This document shows, in pieces, positions 41,352-44,127 of a DNA stretch of 44,127 nucleotides. The notes beneath the pieces are model-generated. The model saw only the letters and a list, made by a program, of their open reading frames with translations. It had not been told where the DNA came from and did no database searches. The stretch's first letter is position 1; each line of letters opens with the position of its first letter. The DNA is taken from contig MU006091.1 of assembly GCA_010093705.1 (NCBI GenBank), positions 1,436,584 through 1,480,710 on the forward strand, in the 5' to 3' direction. Source of the stretch: Patellaria atrata CBS 101060 (Eukaryota > Ascomycota > Dothideomycetes > Patellariales > Patellariaceae). The position numbers and the translations under genes were made by a program.

Positions 41352-43601
41352 ATGGCGTTGCTCCCCTTCCTCGCCTGCTGCGCAACAGCATGGGCTCTTC
41401 AGGCTCTCCCTCCTGTTCAATTTGGTGAACAGAGAGCTAATGCTGAGCCGATAATCTTTCAATCGCTGGCAAAGACGATATACATTGATAACGACTTTGC
41501 TGATACTAAGGACTCCGGAGGCCTCACCCTTATCCCACCATCCGCTTTCGAATTCGCACAAACGTTTCAGAAAGATCTCCAAGAACTCACGGGTGATACA
41601 TGGGACCTTCGGCGTGTGGATAGTCTACCCAGCGCAGAAAGCGGCATCTTTCTAGGGGAATTTCGAGGTGACCCTGATGAGCTCACGTATGAAAATGGAG
41701 AAGAGACGGAGGAAGGGTATGAGGTTAGCGTTAGACAACAAAATATCTACATTGGCGGTTCAGGAGCTCGGGGAATGTGGTGGGGAACACGGACGTTGCT
41801 GCAACAGTATCTCCTATCTGATGGATCTACAATTGGGCCTGGAAGAATTACAGATGCCCCAGCATATGCCACTAGAGGATTTATGCTTGATGCAGGCCGA
41901 AAGTGGTATGCGCCGGCTTTCCTGAAAGATCTCTGTACCTACGCGTCTTTCTTCAAGATGAACGAGTTTCACTACCATAGTAGCGACAATTATCCGCTTA
42001 ACAGGGGTAACAATGATACCTGGGAGGATGTCTATTCACAGTTCTCACTACAACCAGAGAGCTCAGAACTCCGAGGGATCATACAAAGAGAGAACGAGAC
42101 ATTGTCGCGAGAAGATTTCAAAGACTTTCAACACCATTGCGCTCAAAGAGGTGTTACTGTTATACCTGAAATTGAAGCACCCGGTCACGCCTTGTCAATC
42201 ACAAAGTGGAAACCAGACCTTGCCTTACCAAAACGAGATCTTCTGGATTTAAGCAATCCGGACAGCCTTGAGACCGTCAAAAGTCTCTGGGAGGAATTTC
42301 TCCCATGGTTTCAGACAAAGGAGGTTCACATAGGAGCCGATGAGTACGATCCTGAACTTGCAGACGACTATATCAACTTTGTTAACGACTTGGCTGACTT
42401 CATCGATTCGAAATCTGGCAAGAGTGTTCGCATCTGGGGTACTCATGAACCATCTGAAGATCTCACAATCAATGAGAACATAATCATCCAACATTGGCAA
42501 TACGGCCAATCAGACCCCGTCCAGTTACAAGATGATGGCTACCAGCTCATCAACTCGCAAGACTGGTGGGCATACATGTCCCTTAAAAATGATCACACAC
42601 CCATCTTCCCAGCACCCTACCCACAATTCTTTAACGTCACCCGTATCCTGAACTTTGGCGACCGAGAAGGAGAACAATGGCAACCCGCCCTCTTCAACCC
42701 TGTAAACTCGACTGAACAACTCGAAAATGGCGCGAGTGGTAACAAAGGCGCCATTTTGGCAGCTTGGAATGACAATGGTCCAGATGCTACCACACAACTC
42801 GAAGCTTACTACGCCCTACGCAAGGGCATCCCCATCGTCGCAGCCCGCGCCTGGACCGGCTCTCGTGGTGACGAACTCATAACCACCAACGTCCTCAGCA
42901 ACATCGACTTCCTCGCCTCCGCCGCACCGGGTCAAGATCTCGACCGTCGCCTCGACGGGCCAGCCGCCGCAACTGGCGTCGGACCCCTCGTCACCTGGCC
43001 ACCTCCAGACGGCGATGATGACAGCGATGACGATGATGGTTATACCCTCGACTACGGCAGCAAGGGCATGAACTACTCCCTCGTGATTTACGCTCATGAC
43101 GCATTCACCCTCCTCTCCCCGGACGTGACGTTGGAACTCGCCGAATCCGGCGCCCTCACCTTCACCGCAGACGGCACTTCGTACCCCTTGCGCTCGACCG
43201 CCGAGCGCGACGGCCTCGACGGCGCACACCCCGGCCGCATATGGGCGAACGTCACGTCCTCGTCCCACGAACCCGTTTCCGTTGCTTTACCCGTTGGGTT
43301 GCATATCACGGGTGACCCCGTGGGGGGCACGAGGGTGTATATGAACGGTACGTTTGCGGGGAGGTTTGAGGTTCTGGTGTATGGAGGCAGGAATGCGGTG
43401 GAGAGTTGGAGTCAGATGGCGTTCGTAGCGCCGGTGCAGGAGGTTAAGGGGGGCGTGCATAGGATTGAGGTTTGGGAGGGGGTTAAGACTCCGGAGTTCA
43501 ATATTACACTTTTGGAGGAGGGAGGGGTTAGGAGGATTGGAGTGGATGTGGGCATGTTGTTGGTGGTTGTTGGGACGGTTGTGTGGATGTTGATTTTGTA
43601 G
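41352..43601 (+). CDS. Secreted GH20 beta-hexosaminidase-like enzyme with C-terminal anchor
   Basis: Intronless, 749 aa. Signal peptide 1-16 (MALLPFLACCATAWAL). A GH20 N-terminal domain spans about 40-165 (YEVSVRQQNIYIGGSGARGM). The GH20 barrel starts at RGFMLDAGRKW (175-185), continues with FFKMNEFHYHSSDNYPL and GVTVIPEIEAPGHAL, and carries the HIGADEYD motif with the Asp330-Glu331 catalytic pair of this family. A trailing WQYGQSD and a GAILAAWNDNG strand follow. After an Asp-rich linker (DGDDDSDDDDG, ~558) comes a beta-sandwich-like C-terminal region. The end is hydrophobic (VGMLLVVVGTVVWMLIL) and suits a GPI signal or membrane anchor. Predicted to release terminal GlcNAc/GalNAc residues at the cell surface, for example from chitin fragments or glycans; exact substrate unknown. 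Base composition shifts sharply at about 42800 (C-ending codons) and again at about 43310 (G-ending). Confidence 0.92.
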   Translation: MALLPFLACCATAWALQALPPVQFGEQRANAEPIIFQSLAKTIYIDNDFADTKDSGGLTLIPPSAFEFAQTFQKDLQELTGDTWDLRRVDSLPSAESGIFLGEFRGDPDELTYENGEETEEGYEVSVRQQNIYIGGSGARGMWWGTRTLLQQYLLSDGSTIGPGRITDAPAYATRGFMLDAGRKWYAPAFLKDLCTYASFFKMNEFHYHSSDNYPLNRGNNDTWEDVYSQFSLQPESSELRGIIQRENETLSREDFKDFQHHCAQRGVTVIPEIEAPGHALSITKWKPDLALPKRDLLDLSNPDSLETVKSLWEEFLPWFQTKEVHIGADEYDPELADDYINFVNDLADFIDSKSGKSVRIWGTHEPSEDLTINENIIIQHWQYGQSDPVQLQDDGYQLINSQDWWAYMSLKNDHTPIFPAPYPQFFNVTRILNFGDREGEQWQPALFNPVNSTEQLENGASGNKGAILAAWNDNGPDATTQLEAYYALRKGIPIVAARAWTGSRGDELITTNVLSNIDFLASAAPGQDLDRRLDGPAAATGVGPLVTWPPPDGDDDSDDDDGYTLDYGSKGMNYSLVIYAHDAFTLLSPDVTLELAESGALTFTADGTSYPLRSTAERDGLDGAHPGRIWANVTSSSHEPVSVALPVGLHITGDPVGGTRVYMNGTFAGRFEVLVYGGRNAVESWSQMAFVAPVQEVKGGVHRIEVWEGVKTPEFNITLLEEGGVRRIGVDVGMLLVVVGTVVWMLIL

Positions 43602-44090
43602 TGTTTTGTGCGTGGGGGATGAGATGAGGTGGATCTTTTGAGGTTGTTGGATGAGGAGGAGTTGTAATATTTATTTTTGGGAGGGAAGGGATGGAGGGAA
43701 CTATATATCTACTGGGAAGGCGTAATGATATATGACTCAATCTATATTTTCGGCTTTAAATGTCTCCTGATAACATGGTTTGTAAAATGAATAAAAATTA
43801 ACGACTACCCCGACTCTCTATGTTCTTTGGATCTTAGTTTCAGAACCAAATATATCAAACCATGCTTCCCAGGGAAGTTAAGTTGGGTAATAGCTTCTAC
43901 TACACCTCATCCCCTCTCCTCTCCCCCAATTGTCCTCAACATCCCCCTACCAAACCCCCTGTCTTATCGACTACCACTACCACCCGCCATCCCACCAATA
44001 GCCCACCCAACAATCTCCAGCGCGATTCAAAACCCCGAAACAATCACGACGGACAGCGGCGCCATCTTTATCTTTTGACGTCAACAGCAG
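43602..44090. other. 3' flank of the GH20 gene
   Basis: Short AT-rich stretch (43735-43800), then C-rich low-complexity sequence. No gene supported. Confidence 0.5.

Positions 44091-44127
<37 letters not shown>
44091..44127. repeat. Terminal C37 homopolymer, likely artefact
   Basis: The window ends in 37 uninterrupted C. A G/C homopolymer exactly at a sequence end is typical of dark-cycle poly-G reads from two-colour sequencing carried into an assembly, rather than of real DNA. Confidence 0.75.

Noticed and set aside
1-44127. tRNA, rRNA, CRISPR array or intact transposon
   Set aside because: Scanning by eye for tRNA B-box words, regularly spaced repeats, transposase or reverse-transcriptase motifs and long terminal repeats found none that held up.

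Overview
The window looks like nuclear DNA of a filamentous ascomycete (Pezizomycotina). Most introns are short (about 48-118 bp) with GT..AG ends, and the genes include fungal signature families: a Zn2Cys6 regulator, a HAL4/SAT4 kinase, a fungal RFX factor and a GH20 with a C-terminal hydrophobic anchor. I cannot name the species. The 3' end runs into 37 consecutive C, which looks like a contig end.

Layout, left to right. 1.5-9.1 kb holds three minus-strand genes: a WDR70-type WD40 protein, an Slp1/SUCO-type SUN-domain ER protein and a SAT4/HAL4-type kinase. A 3.2 kb gap follows, then a seven-exon CaMKK-type kinase (minus). This diverges from the TRAPP subunit Bet5 (plus), which is followed by a NIPA-type magnesium transporter (plus). 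18.7-24.7 kb has no convincing gene and contains the oddest feature: about 1.8 kb of nearly G-free pyrimidine-rich sequence that flips, at an 18-T run, into about 2.2 kb of C-poor purine-rich sequence. Next come a Mn-type cation diffusion facilitator (plus), a small secreted or GPI-type protein (plus), the ER-tubule protein Yop1 (minus, with a 9-nt microexon) and, divergent from it, an RFX transcription factor (plus). 33.8-38.2 kb is gene-poor, with an AT-rich block bearing a RIP-like signature and a coding-like minus-strand stretch broken by an in-frame TGA. The right end carries a Zn2Cys6 regulator and a secreted GH20 beta-hexosaminidase-like enzyme (both plus).

Most genes are housekeeping: membrane traffic and ER shape (Bet5, Yop1, Slp1), ion homeostasis (NIPA, Mn-CDF and the SAT4-type kinase, whose family controls potassium uptake) and signalling or DNA-damage control (CaMKK, WDR70, RFX). 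I see no biosynthetic cluster. The Zn2Cys6-GH20 pair is the only group that looks like an accessory, substrate-use module. I reconstructed the spliced models by hand from frame, splice sites and family conservation; all spliced lengths are multiples of three.
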